From NCBI RefSeq assembly GCF_001304695.1, contig NZ_JFAQ01000030.1, forward strand, positions 1 to 50,457: a stretch of 50,457 bases of DNA. The letters run 5' to 3'. A program made the position numbers and the translations under genes. Numbering within the stretch: the stretch's first letter is position 1; each line of letters starts with the position of its first letter. Below, piece by piece: positions 30,412 to 40,443 of the stretch. Origin of the DNA: Xanthomonas axonopodis (lineage in GTDB: Bacteria; Pseudomonadota; Gammaproteobacteria; Xanthomonadales; Xanthomonadaceae). The notes below the pieces were generated by a model. The model was not told the origin of the DNA. It saw nothing but the letters and a program-made list of their open reading frames with translations, and made no database searches.

Positions 30412-32535
30412 ATGACTCCTCGTCTTCTGTCTGCTGCCATCACCGCCGCCCTGCTGGCCGCCCCCATCGGTGCGGCGTTTGCTGCCGATGCCGACTCCGA
30501 GCGCACGACCGATCTGGACACGGTCAATGTGATCGCCAAGCTCGAGGCGGCACGCAATGCCCTGTCGCCGGACATCGGCAGCAGCCAATTTGCCATCACC
30601 GCTGACGATATCGATCGCCTGCCGCTCGGCGCGGCGACTCCGCTCAATCAGGTCCTGCTGCAGGCGCCGGGCGTGGTACAGGACTCCTACGGCGGCATCC
30701 ACGTGCGTGGCGACCACGCCAACCTGCAGTACCGCATCAACGGGGTGATGATCCCCGAATCCATCTCCGGTTTTGGCCAGAGCCTGGAGCCCCGCATCAT
30801 CAAGAACCTCAAGCTGCTCGATGGCGCATTGCCGGCACAGTTCGGCGACCGCACCGCTGCGGTGGTCGACATCACCACCAAGAGCGGCGCCGAACTCGGC
30901 AATGGCGGCAGCGTCGGCATCACCGCCGGCTCGTTCGGCACCATCAACCCCAACGCCTCGCTGTGGGGCAGCAGCGGGCGCTGGAGCTGGTTCGTCAGCG
31001 GCGACTACGATCAAAACAAGAATGGCCTGGAAAACCCGGTCGACAGCCTCAACCCCCTCCATGACAAAACCCATCAGGGCAAGGGCTTCGCCGATCTGAC
31101 CTACCTGGTCAACGAGAACACCCGTCTCAGCCTGCTGGTCGGCTACGCGAACAACCGCTTCCAGATCCCCAACAATCCGGGGCAGACGCCAGCCTTCGAT
31201 TACCTGGGCACCACCGATTTCGATTCGTCGCGCCTGGATGAGAACCAGCGCGAAAACACCCGTTTCGGCACCCTGGCCCTGCAAGGCACGCTCGGCGACA
31301 CCAACTATCAGCTCTCTGCCGGGCAGCGTTACAGCAGCGTCGCCTTCTCACCCGACGTCGCCGGCGACCTGATCTTCAACGGCATCGCCTCCCAGGTGGA
31401 CCGCAGCAACCGCGCCAATACCGTGCAGGCGGACTTCGCAACGCCATGGGGCGGATCGCACACGCTGCGCTATGGCGTGTACGGCAATTTCGAACACGCC
31501 ATCGCCAGCAGCAATTCGTATGTCTTCCCTGCCAACGACGACGGTAGCCAGAGCAGCAACGTGCCGCTGTTCATCCCCGACGGCAGCCGTTTCCATGCCA
31601 GCACCTATGCGCTCTACCTGCAGGACGAGTGGAAGATCGGCGAGGACTGGACCGTCAATTACGGGCTGCGCGGCGACAAGTACAAGGCCTTCGGCACGAC
31701 CGAGGGTCAGCTCAGCCCGCGCCTGGGCGTCATCTGGCGCGCCAGCGACAGCACCACCCTGCACGCCGGATACGCGCGTTACTTCACCCCACCGGCCAGC
31801 GAACTGATCTCCACCAGCGACATCGCGCTCTACGACGGCACCACCAATCAGCAGTCGGCCGGTGACGGCCCGACCACGCCACTGAGCGAGCGTAGCGACT
31901 ACTACGACCTGGGCATCTCGCAAGCGGTCACCGACCATCTGACGCTCGGCCTGGACACCTATTACCGCAAGGCCGACCGGCTCCAGGATGAAGGCCAGTT
32001 CGGTGCAGCCTACATCTATTCCACCTTCAATTACCGCTATGGCCGCATCCGCGGCGCCGAATTCAGTGCCGACTACACCAACGGGCCGGTGACGGCGTAT
32101 TTCAACCTTGCCTACAGCAAAGCCATGGGCAAGCGGGTCATGACCAGCCTGTACAACTTCGATCCGGATGCGCTGGCCTACACCTACGACAACTGGATCC
32201 ACCTGGATCACGACCAGAAGCTGACATCGTCCGGCGGCATCAACTACGCCTTCAGCGAAGGCAGCAAGGTCGGCCTCAACTATCTGTTCGGCAGCGGCTT
32301 GCGCACCGATACCGACACGGTGCCCAACGGCGCTTCGCTCCCGTCGTACTTTCAGTTGAATGCCAGCGTCGGCCACGACTTCGACGTCAATACGCACCCG
32401 CTGCATGTGCAACTGGCCGCGGTCAATGTGCTCAACCGCAGCTACCAGTTGCGCGATGGCGGCGGCATCGGCGTGTTCGCGCCGCAGTGGGCACCACGCC
32501 GCGGCGTCTATGTAAGTCTGCAGCAGGACTTCTGA
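30412..32535 (+). CDS. TonB-dependent outer-membrane receptor
   Basis: A 707-residue receptor. Signal peptide 1-24 (ending AAFA); no N-terminal STN domain. The TonB-box region is near TDLDTVNVIAKLE, the plug is about 40-160 (LLQAPGVVQDSYGGIHVRGD), and the barrel ends with SLQQDF. It is shorter than the other receptor in the window and differs in plug sequence. The Zur-like box upstream suggests a role in metal uptake, perhaps zinc, but the loops are not visibly His-rich, and the cargo remains unknown. Confidence 0.85.
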   Translation: MTPRLLSAAITAALLAAPIGAAFAADADSERTTDLDTVNVIAKLEAARNALSPDIGSSQFAITADDIDRLPLGAATPLNQVLLQAPGVVQDSYGGIHVRGDHANLQYRINGVMIPESISGFGQSLEPRIIKNLKLLDGALPAQFGDRTAAVVDITTKSGAELGNGGSVGITAGSFGTINPNASLWGSSGRWSWFVSGDYDQNKNGLENPVDSLNPLHDKTHQGKGFADLTYLVNENTRLSLLVGYANNRFQIPNNPGQTPAFDYLGTTDFDSSRLDENQRENTRFGTLALQGTLGDTNYQLSAGQRYSSVAFSPDVAGDLIFNGIASQVDRSNRANTVQADFATPWGGSHTLRYGVYGNFEHAIASSNSYVFPANDDGSQSSNVPLFIPDGSRFHASTYALYLQDEWKIGEDWTVNYGLRGDKYKAFGTTEGQLSPRLGVIWRASDSTTLHAGYARYFTPPASELISTSDIALYDGTTNQQSAGDGPTTPLSERSDYYDLGISQAVTDHLTLGLDTYYRKADRLQDEGQFGAAYIYSTFNYRYGRIRGAEFSADYTNGPVTAYFNLAYSKAMGKRVMTSLYNFDPDALAYTYDNWIHLDHDQKLTSSGGINYAFSEGSKVGLNYLFGSGLRTDTDTVPNGASLPSYFQLNASVGHDFDVNTHPLHVQLAAVNVLNRSYQLRDGGGIGVFAPQWAPRRGVYVSLQQDF

Positions 32536-32546
32536 TTACGGCGCAA

Positions 32547-32586
32547 GGCAACGAATGGACCAAGCAACACCGGTCCGTTCGTTGCC
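32547..32586. terminator. Strong 15-bp hairpin after the TonB receptor
   Basis: GGCAACGAATGGACC, a 10-base loop, GGTCCGTTCGTTGCC: 15 pairs with one G-T wobble, 11 bp after the stop codon of the receptor gene. No T-run follows, so termination is unsure; it could protect the mRNA end. Confidence 0.5.
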
Positions 32587-33018
32587 GGCCTGCGATGACC
32601 AAGCCCGCAGCGCGGCTGGCCCGGCTGCGTACTGCCTGCATGGCTGAAGCATCGTTTGGCAGACGCGTACATATCGGCTTGGTGATTCGAGCGGTGCCGC
32701 GATCACCAGTGCTGGCCAGCGGAAAGAGCCAGGAATCAGTCACGCCTTCGGTCTCGCTATTGCCGCTCACGGTCGGCACGCCGCGGACGCATGCAGGCGG
32801 CAGCAGCAGCGTCGCATTGAAGTCAGGAAGCAGACGCATCGAGCAAGCGCAGCGCAGGCCACCTTGCGACAAATCGAGGCGCCTGACCTGCAGCGAATCA
32901 GGCGGTCCTTACCTCCGTCAGTCATGCATCAGCGCCGCCCAAGTAACGCACAGCAGCCATTGCCCATCGCGATGACGCCTACACACCTGCAGCAGGACAG
33001 TGCAAGGCGCCGTACCGG
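32587..33018. other. Intergenic region, nothing further seen
   Basis: About 430 bases between the receptor gene and the convergent dsbB gene. Open frames on either strand are short or antisense and not supported by family resemblance. Confidence 0.5.
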
Positions 33019-33537
33019 TCAGTGATAGACCGAACTACGCCGCACCTTGAAGCCCGCGTATAGCGCCCACAGCGCCAGCCCCACGAACCACACCATGCTC
33101 CACATGGGCATGCTCAACCCGAGGAAGCGCCAATCGATGTTGCCGCAGTCACCGGTGCCGGTCAGCACAGTGCGGAACACCTCGAATGGCCCCATCGTCT
33201 CGCTCAGAAAGCTCAACGGCGGCCCGCACGAAGACATCATGTCCTTGGGGCGGATCTGCACCCACACATGCCGCGCAGCGATGCCCATGCCCACGCCTGC
33301 AGCGATGAAACTCAAGACCCCATAGACCTTGCGCCCAGCGGCGGCACGCGGCCCATGCAACGCGCCGAGCAGAAACAACACTGCCAGCGCTGCGAAAGCG
33401 ATCCGTTGGAAGATGCACAATGGGCAAGGCTCCAGACCCAGATGCAACTGCACATAGATCGCGTAGGCCAACAGTCCCGCGCACGCAAAAAAGCCCAGCA
33501 GAAACTGCGCCCGGAAACTCCAACGAAATGGATTCAT
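33019..33537 (-). CDS. dsbB: Disulfide bond formation protein B
   Basis: A 172-residue inner-membrane protein that reoxidises periplasmic DsbA with quinone. It has four membrane segments, the N-terminal redox pair Cys38/Cys41 (EPCPLCIFQR) and a second periplasmic pair Cys104/Cys131. The start at 33537 (MNPFRWSF) gives the length of Xanthomonas homologues, although the frame is open further and no good ribosome-binding site is seen. Confidence 0.95.
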   Translation of the reverse strand: MNPFRWSFRAQFLLGFFACAGLLAYAIYVQLHLGLEPCPLCIFQRIAFAALAVLFLLGALHGPRAAAGRKVYGVLSFIAAGVGMGIAARHVWVQIRPKDMMSSCGPPLSFLSETMGPFEVFRTVLTGTGDCGNIDWRFLGLSMPMWSMVWFVGLALWALYAGFKVRRSSVYH

Positions 33538-33883
33538 CGTCACTGCTTGACTTGGGTCAGGTCGTCGATTATCAGCCATCGCAACGGCCGTGACCACGCA
33601 TGCTCGAACCGACGGCCATCGGGCGAGGCGCCTGGCGGGATCTGCTGCATGGCCGCGACAATGCGACGAAGAGCTGCACGCATTACCCCAGGACCCAGGG
33701 ACACCGCAGCAAACATCCAATCGCGGCGCCGCCCGGTGTGCGCCATCCGGCACCCATCGACCAAGCCGCAGGCGCTTCCGGTGGATGCCTGTCCATTCGC
33801 TCCCCCCCCCCCTTTTGCGCAGCACGCCCCGGCCGATTGATAGAGCCGACAGCGTTCAGCGCCAAACCCGTTCGACCGACAAT
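33538..33883. other. Intergenic region upstream of dsbB with an 11-base C tract
   Basis: Between dsbB and rplQ, both on the minus strand. A run of eleven C (33802-33812) is followed by four T. On the minus strand this is G11, 265 bp before the dsbB ATG. No gene is supported. Confidence 0.6.
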
Positions 33884-33912
33884 AAAAAAACCCGGCGTGC
33901 GCCGGGCTTTTT
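33884..33912 (-). terminator. Terminator of the ribosomal protein cluster
   Basis: On the minus strand CCCGGC, loop GCAC, GCCGGG, then seven T. It lies 27 bp after the rplQ stop codon and is the likely end of the S10-spc-alpha transcript. Confidence 0.9.
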
Positions 33913-33938
33913 CAAAAATCTTTACAGAGGCGATCCGA

Positions 33939-34322
33939 TTACTCTGCCACTTCTTCGGCAACGACCGGACGGTCGACCAGCTCGACATACGCCATCGGCG
34001 CATTGTCACCGGCACGGAAGCCAGCCTTCAAGATGCGCAGGTAGCCGCCGGGACGGGTCGCGTAACGCGGGCCCAGTTCGACGAACAGCTTGCCCACAGC
34101 TTCCTTGTCACGCAGGCGAGCAAATGCCAGACGACGATTGGCAACGCCATCGACCTTGCCGATGGTGATCAGCGGCTCGGCGACGCGACGCAGTTCCTTG
34201 GCCTTCGGCAAGGTGGTCTTGATCAGCTCGTGCTTGAACAGCGAAGCGGCCATATTGCGGAACATGGCTTCGCGGTGGGCGCTGGTACGGTTGAACTTAC
34301 GGCCAGATTTCTGGTGACGCAT
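33939..34322 (-). CDS. rplQ: 50S ribosomal protein L17
   Basis: 127 residues, starting [21 protein letters not shown], which is diagnostic for L17. Last gene of the alpha operon. A 180-bp gap with a terminator-like hairpin separates it from rpoA, so its level may be lower than that of the upstream genes. Confidence 0.97.
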
Positions 34323-34459
34323 GACTGTGATTTCCTAAGGAATGTTGAGACTACTGAGAGACGTTGTCGCCATCCTGGCGCTGTTGAATGGACTGCGGTT
34401 GGTCCGAGCCGGTCGTCCTTGAACCGGATGTCATCGCAGGCTTCAACCCGTCGATGTAG

Positions 34460-34492
34460 AAAAAAGAACATGGGCGCCCGAAGACGCCCATG
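34460..34492 (-). terminator. Hairpin with T-run after rpoA
   Basis: On the minus strand CATGGGCG, an 8-base loop TCTTCGGG, CGCCCATG, then TTCTTTTTTC. It begins 10 bp after the rpoA stop codon. It looks like an intrinsic terminator or attenuator inside the operon, before rplQ. Confidence 0.65.
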
Positions 34493-34502
34493 CCTTGACG
34501 TA

Positions 34503-35501
34503 TTAACCAAGCATGCCGTGCTGGGCGACGCCAGCCGGCGGCCAGTTCTCCAGCTTCATGCCCAGCGCCAGGCCGCGCTGTGCCAACACTTCCTTGATTT
34601 CGGTCAGCGACTTCTTGCCCAGATTCGGGGTCTTGAGCAACTCCACTTCGGTCTTCTGGATCAGATCACCGATGTAGTAGATGCTCTCGGCCTTCAGGCA
34701 ATTGGCCGAACGCACGGTCAGCTCGAGGTCGTCGATCGGGCGCAGCAGCACCGGATCCACGCCGCTGGCAGCCGGCTTGGCTGCACCGCGATCGCGGTGG
34801 GTGAAATCGCCGAACACCGACAGCTGATCGCTGAGGATGTCGGCGGCGGTGCGCACGGCTTCCTCGGCATCGATCGTGCCGTTGGTTTCGATATCGATGA
34901 CCAGCTTGTCGAGGTCGGTACGCTGTTCGACGCGCGCAGCTTCCACGGCGTAGGCAACGCGACGCACCGGCGAGAACGACGCATCCAGCATCAGACGACC
35001 GATGGTGCGGGTCTCTTCATCCGGACGACGACGCGCGGCAGCCGGCTGGTAGCCGAACCCACGCTCGATCTTCAGACGCATGTTCAACGCGGTGTCTTTG
35101 GTCAGGTGGCAGATCACGTGGTCGCCGTTGATGATCTCAACGTTGTGATCGGTCCTGATGTCTGCCGCAGTGACCGTACCCGGACCCTGCTTGGACAGCG
35201 ACAGCGTGGCGCTATCGCCACTGTGCATGCGAATGGCCACGTCTTTCAGGTTCAGCAGGACGTCCAGCACGTCTTCCTGCAGACCTTCGACCGTGGTGTA
35301 CTCGTGCAGCACGCCGTCGATCTCGACCTCGGTGATCGCAAAACCGGGGATCGACGACAACAACACACGACGCAGGGCATTGCCCAGCGTGTGCCCGTAA
35401 CCGCGCTCCAAGGGTTCGATCACGACCTTGGCACGGTTGTCGGTAAGACGTTCGATCTGCGGACCACGGGGGCGCAGAACCTGGTTGGCGGTAACCGTCA
35501 T
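34503..35501 (-). CDS. rpoA: RNA polymerase alpha subunit
   Basis: 332 residues. The N-terminal dimerisation domain (about 1-230) contains [19 protein letters not shown] and the C-terminal domain (about 250-320) has [19 protein letters not shown] with [14 protein letters not shown], the surface that contacts DNA and activators. A 53-bp gap from rpsD holds a perfect 10-bp hairpin before the AGGAGA ribosome-binding site. Confidence 0.98.
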   Translation of the reverse strand: MTVTANQVLRPRGPQIERLTDNRAKVVIEPLERGYGHTLGNALRRVLLSSIPGFAITEVEIDGVLHEYTTVEGLQEDVLDVLLNLKDVAIRMHSGDSATLSLSKQGPGTVTAADIRTDHNVEIINGDHVICHLTKDTALNMRLKIERGFGYQPAAARRRPDEETRTIGRLMLDASFSPVRRVAYAVEAARVEQRTDLDKLVIDIETNGTIDAEEAVRTAADILSDQLSVFGDFTHRDRGAAKPAASGVDPVLLRPIDDLELTVRSANCLKAESIYYIGDLIQKTEVELLKTPNLGKKSLTEIKEVLAQRGLALGMKLENWPPAGVAQHGMLG

Positions 35502-35518
35502 GTTGCGGGGTCTCCTGC

Positions 35519-35543
35519 GAACCTCCGGCAGTACCGGAGGTTC
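35519..35543. other. Perfect 10-bp hairpin between rpsD and rpoA
   Basis: GAACCTCCGG, loop CAGTA, CCGGAGGTTC. It is centred just upstream of the rpoA ribosome-binding site and has no T-run. Confidence 0.7.
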
Positions 35544-35554
35544 TCCAATGTGAA

Positions 35555-36181
35555 TTACTTCGAATACAACTCGACGATCAGCGCTTCGTTGATATCCGAA
35601 GGCAGGTCTGCGCGATCCGGAACGGCCTTGAACACGCCGCTGAACTTCTTCGAATCGACTTCAACCCACGACGGCGTCATGTCGTGCTGCTCAGCCACGG
35701 TCAGGGCTTCCTGCACGCGGAGCTGCTTCTGCGCCTTTTCCGACAACGTGATCGCATCGCCAGCCTTGATCTGGTACGAGGCCAGATTCACCGACTTGCC
35801 ATTGACCAGCACGCCACGGTGCGACACCAGCTGGCGCGCGGCCGGACGGGTGACGGCAAAGCCCATGCGATAGCAGACGTTGTCCAGACGGGTTTCCAAC
35901 AACTGCAGCAGGTTCTCGCCGGTGTTGCCCTTCTTGGTCGAGGCCTTCTTGTAGTAGTTGCGGAACTGACGTTCCAGCAGACCGTAGATACGCTTGACCT
36001 TCTGCTTTTCGCGCAGCTGGGTAGCGTAGTCGGAGAGCTTGCCCTTGCGAGCCGCACCGTGCTGGCCGGGCTTCTGCTCAAGCTTGCACTTGGAGTCCAG
36101 CGCACGCGCCGGGCTCTTGAGGGAAAGGTCGGCGCCTTCGCGACGCGCGAGCTTACAGGTAGGACCGATATAACGAGCCAT
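35555..36181 (-). CDS. rpsD: 30S ribosomal protein S4
   Basis: 208 residues, beginning [20 protein letters not shown], with the S4 RNA-binding domain in the C-terminal half ([24 protein letters not shown]). S4 is the primary 16S binder and, in E. coli, the autoregulator of this operon. It has no zinc-type cysteine cluster. Follows rpsK after 15 bp. Confidence 0.98.
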   Translation of the reverse strand: MARYIGPTCKLARREGADLSLKSPARALDSKCKLEQKPGQHGAARKGKLSDYATQLREKQKVKRIYGLLERQFRNYYKKASTKKGNTGENLLQLLETRLDNVCYRMGFAVTRPAARQLVSHRGVLVNGKSVNLASYQIKAGDAITLSEKAQKQLRVQEALTVAEQHDMTPSWVEVDSKKFSGVFKAVPDRADLPSDINEALIVELYSK

Positions 36182-36196
36182 TTCTTATCGCTCCCT

Positions 36197-36589
36197 TTAG
36201 ACGCGACGCTTCTTCGGCGGACGGCACCCGTTGTGCGGGATTGGCGTCACGTCGATGATGTTGGTGATCTTGTAGCCCACGTTGTTCAACGAACGCACGG
36301 CCGACTCACGGCCCGGACCCGGACCCTTGATACGCACTTCCAGCGACTTCACGCCGTAATCGAGCGCAGCGCGGCCAGCCTTCTCGGCGGCAACCTGGGC
36401 AGCGAACGGGGTCGACTTGCGCGAACCACGGAAACCGGCGCCGCCGGACGTAGCCCACGACAGCGCATTACCCTGCCGATCGGTGATGGTGACAATGGTG
36501 TTGTTGAACGAAGCGTGGACGTGAGCAACGCCGTCAGTGATGACGCGCTTGATCTTCTTCTTCGTTTTCTTTTCTGCTGGCTTGGCCAT
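36197..36589 (-). CDS. rpsK: 30S ribosomal protein S11
   Basis: 130 residues with a Lys-rich N-terminus and the S11 segments [19 protein letters not shown] and [11 protein letters not shown] at the end. 10 bp after rpsM. Confidence 0.98.
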   Translation of the reverse strand: MAKPAEKKTKKKIKRVITDGVAHVHASFNNTIVTITDRQGNALSWATSGGAGFRGSRKSTPFAAQVAAEKAGRAALDYGVKSLEVRIKGPGPGRESAVRSLNNVGYKITNIIDVTPIPHNGCRPPKKRRV

Positions 36590-36599
36590 GATCTATCCC

Positions 36600-36956
36600 T
36601 TACTTCCTGATCGCCTTGCGCGGACCCTTACGGGTGCGGGCGTTGGTGCGGGTGCGCTGACCACGCAGCGGGAGACCACGGCGATGACGCAGACCGCGAT
36701 AGCAGCCCAGGTCCATCAGTCGCTTGATCGCGATACCGATTTCGCGGCGCAGGTCGCCTTCGACGACATACTTGCCGACTTCGGCGCGCAGGCGCTCGAT
36801 TTCGGGCTCGGACAGATCACGAATCTTCGTGGTCGAGGTAACGCCTGCGGATTCGCAGAGCTTCTTCGAACGGGTACGGCCGATGCCGTAGATGCTTTGC
36901 AACCCGACCCAGACGTGCTTCTGGGCTGGCAGGTTGACGCCTGCAATACGCGCCAT
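36600..36956 (-). CDS. rpsM: 30S ribosomal protein S13
   Basis: 118 residues ([20 protein letters not shown]), with the typical basic end [16 protein letters not shown]. The ATG at 36956 is chosen over the longer in-frame start; GGAG lies upstream. First gene after its own promoter, 331 bp downstream of secY. The gene rpmJ, often found between secY and rpsM, is not in this gap. Confidence 0.98.
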   Translation of the reverse strand: MARIAGVNLPAQKHVWVGLQSIYGIGRTRSKKLCESAGVTSTTKIRDLSEPEIERLRAEVGKYVVEGDLRREIGIAIKRLMDLGCYRGLRHRRGLPLRGQRTRTNARTRKGPRKAIRK

Positions 36957-37034
36957 GACGCGATTCTCCAACTGAGTGATGGCCCGACAGCGCCCAGGCG
37001 CCATCCGGCAGGATGGATCAAAAGTTAACCCGGA

Positions 37035-37063
37035 ATTATAGCAAGGCCTCGGATTGCTTTGAA
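37035..37063 (-). promoter_or_regulatory. Sigma70-like promoter before rpsM
   Basis: On the minus strand TTCAAA (plus 37058-37063), 17 bp, TATAAT (plus 37035-37040). The rpsM ATG lies 78 bp downstream. This would let rpsM-rpsK-rpsD-rpoA-rplQ be transcribed separately from the spc genes. The remaining 37064-37287 has no supportable gene. Confidence 0.65.
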
Positions 37064-37287
37064 GCCCGTGGAACCAAAGGTTCCATGGACCCGGCGTGGG
37101 GAGTGTGCCCTCGCTCCGGCGCCGGAGGGTGTTGATCCAGAAAACTTCTCCGAATCGCCTGTGCTACTCCCGCACAGGACCACCCGTCACACCCGCGCGC
37201 GAGACGTCGCGCGAGCCGCCCTTCTGATCGGAAGATCGTGGCCCGGGAACCAGGCCGTCTTCACGCAATGAAGATCTAGTGTACCAC

Positions 37288-38652
37288 TTAACCGCGCGCA
37301 AGACCGCCGCGTGAGCCACCCTTCAGGTTGGCCTTCTTCAGCAAACTCTCATACTGGTGGGACATCAGATGCGCCTGGATCTGCGCAATGAAGTCCATCA
37401 CCACCACCACAGCGATCAACAGCGAGGTGCCGCCGAAATGGAACGAGGTACCGAGCTGCGTGCGCATGATTTCCGGCAGCAGGCAGACGATGACCAGGTA
37501 CAGCGAACCGGCCGCGGTCAGGCGCGTCAGCACGCCGTCCACGTAATCGGCGGTCGCCTTGCCTGGACGGATGCCCGGAATCAGCGCACCAGACTTCTTG
37601 AGGTTGTCGGCGGTTTCCTGCGAGTTGAACACCAGCGCCGTGTAGAAGAACGCGAAGCCGATAATCAGCGCAGCGAAGACCAGCATGTGGACCGGCTCAC
37701 CAGGCCCAAGCGCATTGGCGATCTTCTGCAGCCACGAACCAACACCGCCCGATGCCGCCTGGCCCGACCACATCGACAACGTCGCCGGGAACGCCAGAAT
37801 GCTGGACGCGAAGATCGGCGGAATCACGCCAGCCATGTTGAGCTTGAGCGGCAAGAACGAGGTCTGGTTCATGTACGCATTGCGCCCGCCCTGGCGGCGC
37901 GCATAGTTGACCGTGATGCGTCGCTGCCCACGCTCGACGAACACCACGAACAGGGTGAAAGCCAGAATGGTGATGACGATCAGCAACAGCGAAATGAAGC
38001 TCAGATTGCCTTCTCGGAAGGCTTCGACAGTTTGGATGGCCGCCGACGGCAGGCCCGCCACGATGCCCGCAAAAATGATCAGCGAGACGCCATTGCCGAT
38101 GCCGCGCTCGGTGACCTGCTCGCCGACCCACATCAGGAAGATGGTGCCAGCGGTCAAAGCGATCACCGCGGTGAGCACGAAACCCATGCCCGGCGCATAC
38201 ACCACCGGAGCGCCGCCCGGGGCGGTCTGGTTCTGCAGTGCCAGCGCGATACTGCCGCCCTGCACCACCGCCAGCAACACCGCACCGATGCGCGAATATT
38301 GGGTGATCTTGCGTCGACCGGATTCGCCTTCCTTCTGCATCGCCTTGAGGGCGGGAAAGATATGCGTGGCCAACTGGATCACGATCGATGCCGAGATGTA
38401 CGGCATCACGTTCAACGCAAAAATACTGAAACGGTGCAGGGCGCCGCCCGAGAACATGTTGAACATGTCCACGATGCCGCCGCCCTGCGCCTGCATCAAC
38501 GAAAGCATGGCATCGGGATTCACGCCAGGCACCGGCACATAGCAGCCGATGCGATAAACGATCAATGCCCCGAGGACGAACAGCAACCGCTGGCGAAGTT
38601 CTGTGAACTTGCCGAGCCCGCCACCGAGGTTACCAATGCCAGCCTGCGCCAT
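37288..38652 (-). CDS. secY: Protein translocase subunit SecY
   Basis: 454 residues with ten membrane segments, the channel of the Sec translocon. The plug region ([22 protein letters not shown]) and the cytosolic loop with [12 protein letters not shown] are typical. Follows rplO after 7 bp. Its promoter-proximal neighbours are ribosomal genes, as in most bacteria. Confidence 0.98.
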   Translation of the reverse strand: MAQAGIGNLGGGLGKFTELRQRLLFVLGALIVYRIGCYVPVPGVNPDAMLSLMQAQGGGIVDMFNMFSGGALHRFSIFALNVMPYISASIVIQLATHIFPALKAMQKEGESGRRKITQYSRIGAVLLAVVQGGSIALALQNQTAPGGAPVVYAPGMGFVLTAVIALTAGTIFLMWVGEQVTERGIGNGVSLIIFAGIVAGLPSAAIQTVEAFREGNLSFISLLLIVITILAFTLFVVFVERGQRRITVNYARRQGGRNAYMNQTSFLPLKLNMAGVIPPIFASSILAFPATLSMWSGQAASGGVGSWLQKIANALGPGEPVHMLVFAALIIGFAFFYTALVFNSQETADNLKKSGALIPGIRPGKATADYVDGVLTRLTAAGSLYLVIVCLLPEIMRTQLGTSFHFGGTSLLIAVVVVMDFIAQIQAHLMSHQYESLLKKANLKGGSRGGLARG

Positions 38653-38659
38653 CTGCCGA

Positions 38660-39103
38660 TTACTCCTCTACGCTGCCGCCGGCAGCTTCGATTGCCGCCT
38701 TGGCGCCTGCGGTTGCCGCAACGCCCTTCAGCACGAACTTCTTGCTCAGCTCGCCCTTCAGCACGATCTTCGCCTTCTTGGCGCGGCTCGGGACCAGATT
38801 GGCCACACGCAGCGCTGCAAAGTCGACATCGCCGGCATCCAGCTTGTCCAGCTGATACGACAACACTTCTGCGGTATCGCGCGCCATCTTGGAGCGGAAA
38901 CCGATCTTGGGCAGACGGCGCTGCATCGGGGTCTGGCCGCCTTCGAAGCCGGCCTTGATCTTGCCGCCACCCTTACGAGCGAACGAACCCTTGTGACCGC
39001 GACCAGCGGTCTTGCCGAGGCCCGAACCGATACCACGACCGACGCGGGTGCGCTCGGTGCGGGCGCCGTCGGCCGGCTTTAGGTCATTAAGACGCAGAGT
39101 CAT
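38660..39103 (-). CDS. rplO: 50S ribosomal protein L15
   Basis: 147 residues, starting [20 protein letters not shown], with the glycine-rich N-terminal part ([18 protein letters not shown]). GAGGAG stands seven bases before the ATG at 39103, which decides the start; 4 bp after rpmD. Confidence 0.97.
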   Translation of the reverse strand: MTLRLNDLKPADGARTERTRVGRGIGSGLGKTAGRGHKGSFARKGGGKIKAGFEGGQTPMQRRLPKIGFRSKMARDTAEVLSYQLDKLDAGDVDFAALRVANLVPSRAKKAKIVLKGELSKKFVLKGVAATAGAKAAIEAAGGSVEE

Positions 39104-39107
39104 GGGA

Positions 39108-39299
39108 TTACTCCTCAACCTTGACGAGGTAATGAACCGTATTGATCAGGCCACGCACCTGCGGGCTGTCCTTCAGTTCACGCACATCGTTCAGCTTATT
39201 CAGGCCCAACGCACGCACCGACAGGCGGTGACGCGACTGGGTTCCACGCAGGCCACGCACCAGGCGCACCTTCACGGTCTTGTTGGTGTCCTTAGCCAT
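39108..39299 (-). CDS. rpmD: 50S ribosomal protein L30
   Basis: 63 residues, [20 protein letters not shown] being the L30 core. The ATG at 39299 overlaps the end of rpsE by 8 bp, so the two are probably translationally coupled. Confidence 0.96.
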
Positions 39300-39834
39300 G
39301 GTTGAGCTCCTCCACCTTCTTGCCGCGCTTGGCAGCAACACGTGCCGGCGACTGCACTTCCGACAGACCCTTCAGAGTCGCACGGACCAGATTGATCGGA
39401 TTACGCGAACCGACGGCCTTGGCCAGCACGTTCTTGACGCCAACCGCTTCCAGCACAGCGCGCATGGCGCCGCCTGCGATGACGCCCGTACCTTCCGAAG
39501 CCGGCTGCATGTAGACGCGTGCTGCGCCATGGCCCGACTTGACGGCATGCCACAAGGTGCCGTTGTTCAGATCGACGGTGGCTAGGTTCTTGCGCGCCTG
39601 TTCCATCGACTTCTGGATGGCGACCGGTACTTCGCGCGCCTTGCCATAACCGAAACCGACCTTGCCCAGACCGTCGCCAACCACGGTCAGCGCGGTGAAG
39701 GTGAACTGGCGACCGCCCTTGACCGTCTTGCTGACGCGATTGACCGCGACCAGCTTTTCGATCATGCCATCGTCGACTTTCTCTTCGCGGTTACGGTCGC
39801 GATCACGCCCCCGCGGTGCACGTTCTTCTGCCAT
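39292..39834 (-). CDS. rpsE: 30S ribosomal protein S5
   Basis: 180 residues with a polar N-terminal tail ([12 protein letters not shown]) and the S5 segments [19 protein letters not shown] and [20 protein letters not shown] 158-bp gap with a 12-bp perfect hairpin separates it from rplR. Confidence 0.98.
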
Positions 39835-39957
39835 CTTGATTCCTTGATTGATTGAGTATGTACGGCTCGAAGCCGCTTATGGTTGTGAAGTGACGCGATG
39901 TTCCCGGCGCCGTTGCAAAAGAACGGGACGGTCTGGCATCTCCCTGCCGGCGGTATC

Positions 39958-39984
39958 GCGGAGGTGGTCGATGACCACCTCCGC
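39958..39984. other. Perfect 12-bp hairpin between rplR and rpsE
   Basis: GCGGAGGTGGTC, loop GAT, GACCACCTCCGC. It lies just after the rplR stop codon (minus strand) and has no T-run. Confidence 0.75.
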
Positions 39985-39992
39985 AGCAGTAC

Positions 39993-40352
39993 TTAGAACT
40001 GCAAGCCGCCTTCGCGCGCCGCGTCGGCGAGCGCCTTGATACGGCCGTGGTAACGGTAGCCCGAGCGGTCGAATGCGACCTTCTCGATGCCTGCAGCCTT
40101 GGCGCGCTCGGCAATCAGCTTGCCGACCTTGACGGCCGCATCGCTGTTCTTGCCGTTCTTCAGGCCATCCTTGACGTCAGCCTGCAGGGTGTTCGCAGCA
40201 GCGATCACCTTGGAGCCGTCGGCAGTGAAGACCTGCGCGTACAGATGCTGGCCGGTGCGCAGCACCGACAGACGGGCAACGCCCAGCTCACGGATGTGAG
40301 CACGGGTGGACTTGGCGCGACGCAGACGGGCGATGTTCTTGTTGATGCTCAT
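39993..40352 (-). CDS. rplR: 50S ribosomal protein L18
   Basis: 119 residues, with the L18 pattern [16 protein letters not shown] at the start and [20 protein letters not shown] at the end, which binds 5S rRNA. The ATG at 40352 is taken; the frame is open upstream. 91 bp after rplF. Confidence 0.97.
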
Positions 40353-40398
40353 GATAGTTATCCTACGAAAGCTGAAGGAAAGCAGGCTTGTACATTGA

Positions 40399-40423
40399 AA
40401 AGTCCGGCCATGGAGGGCCGGGC
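40399..40423 (-). terminator. Terminator-like hairpin between rplF and rplR
   Basis: On the minus strand GCCCGGCC, loop CTCCAT, GGCCGGAC, then TTTTC. Eight pairs with one wobble. It is 20 bp after the rplF stop, in mid-operon, so attenuation or processing is more likely than full termination. Confidence 0.5.
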
Positions 40424-40443
40424 TCCTCGCAGAGGGACCTGCC

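Noticed and set aside
33600..35873. 757-codon plus-strand frame opposite rplQ, rpoA and rpsD
   Set aside because: Antisense to three ribosomal cluster genes; no family resemblance.
37357..38958. 533-codon plus-strand frame opposite secY and rplO
   Set aside because: Shadow frame rich in His, Arg and Gln.
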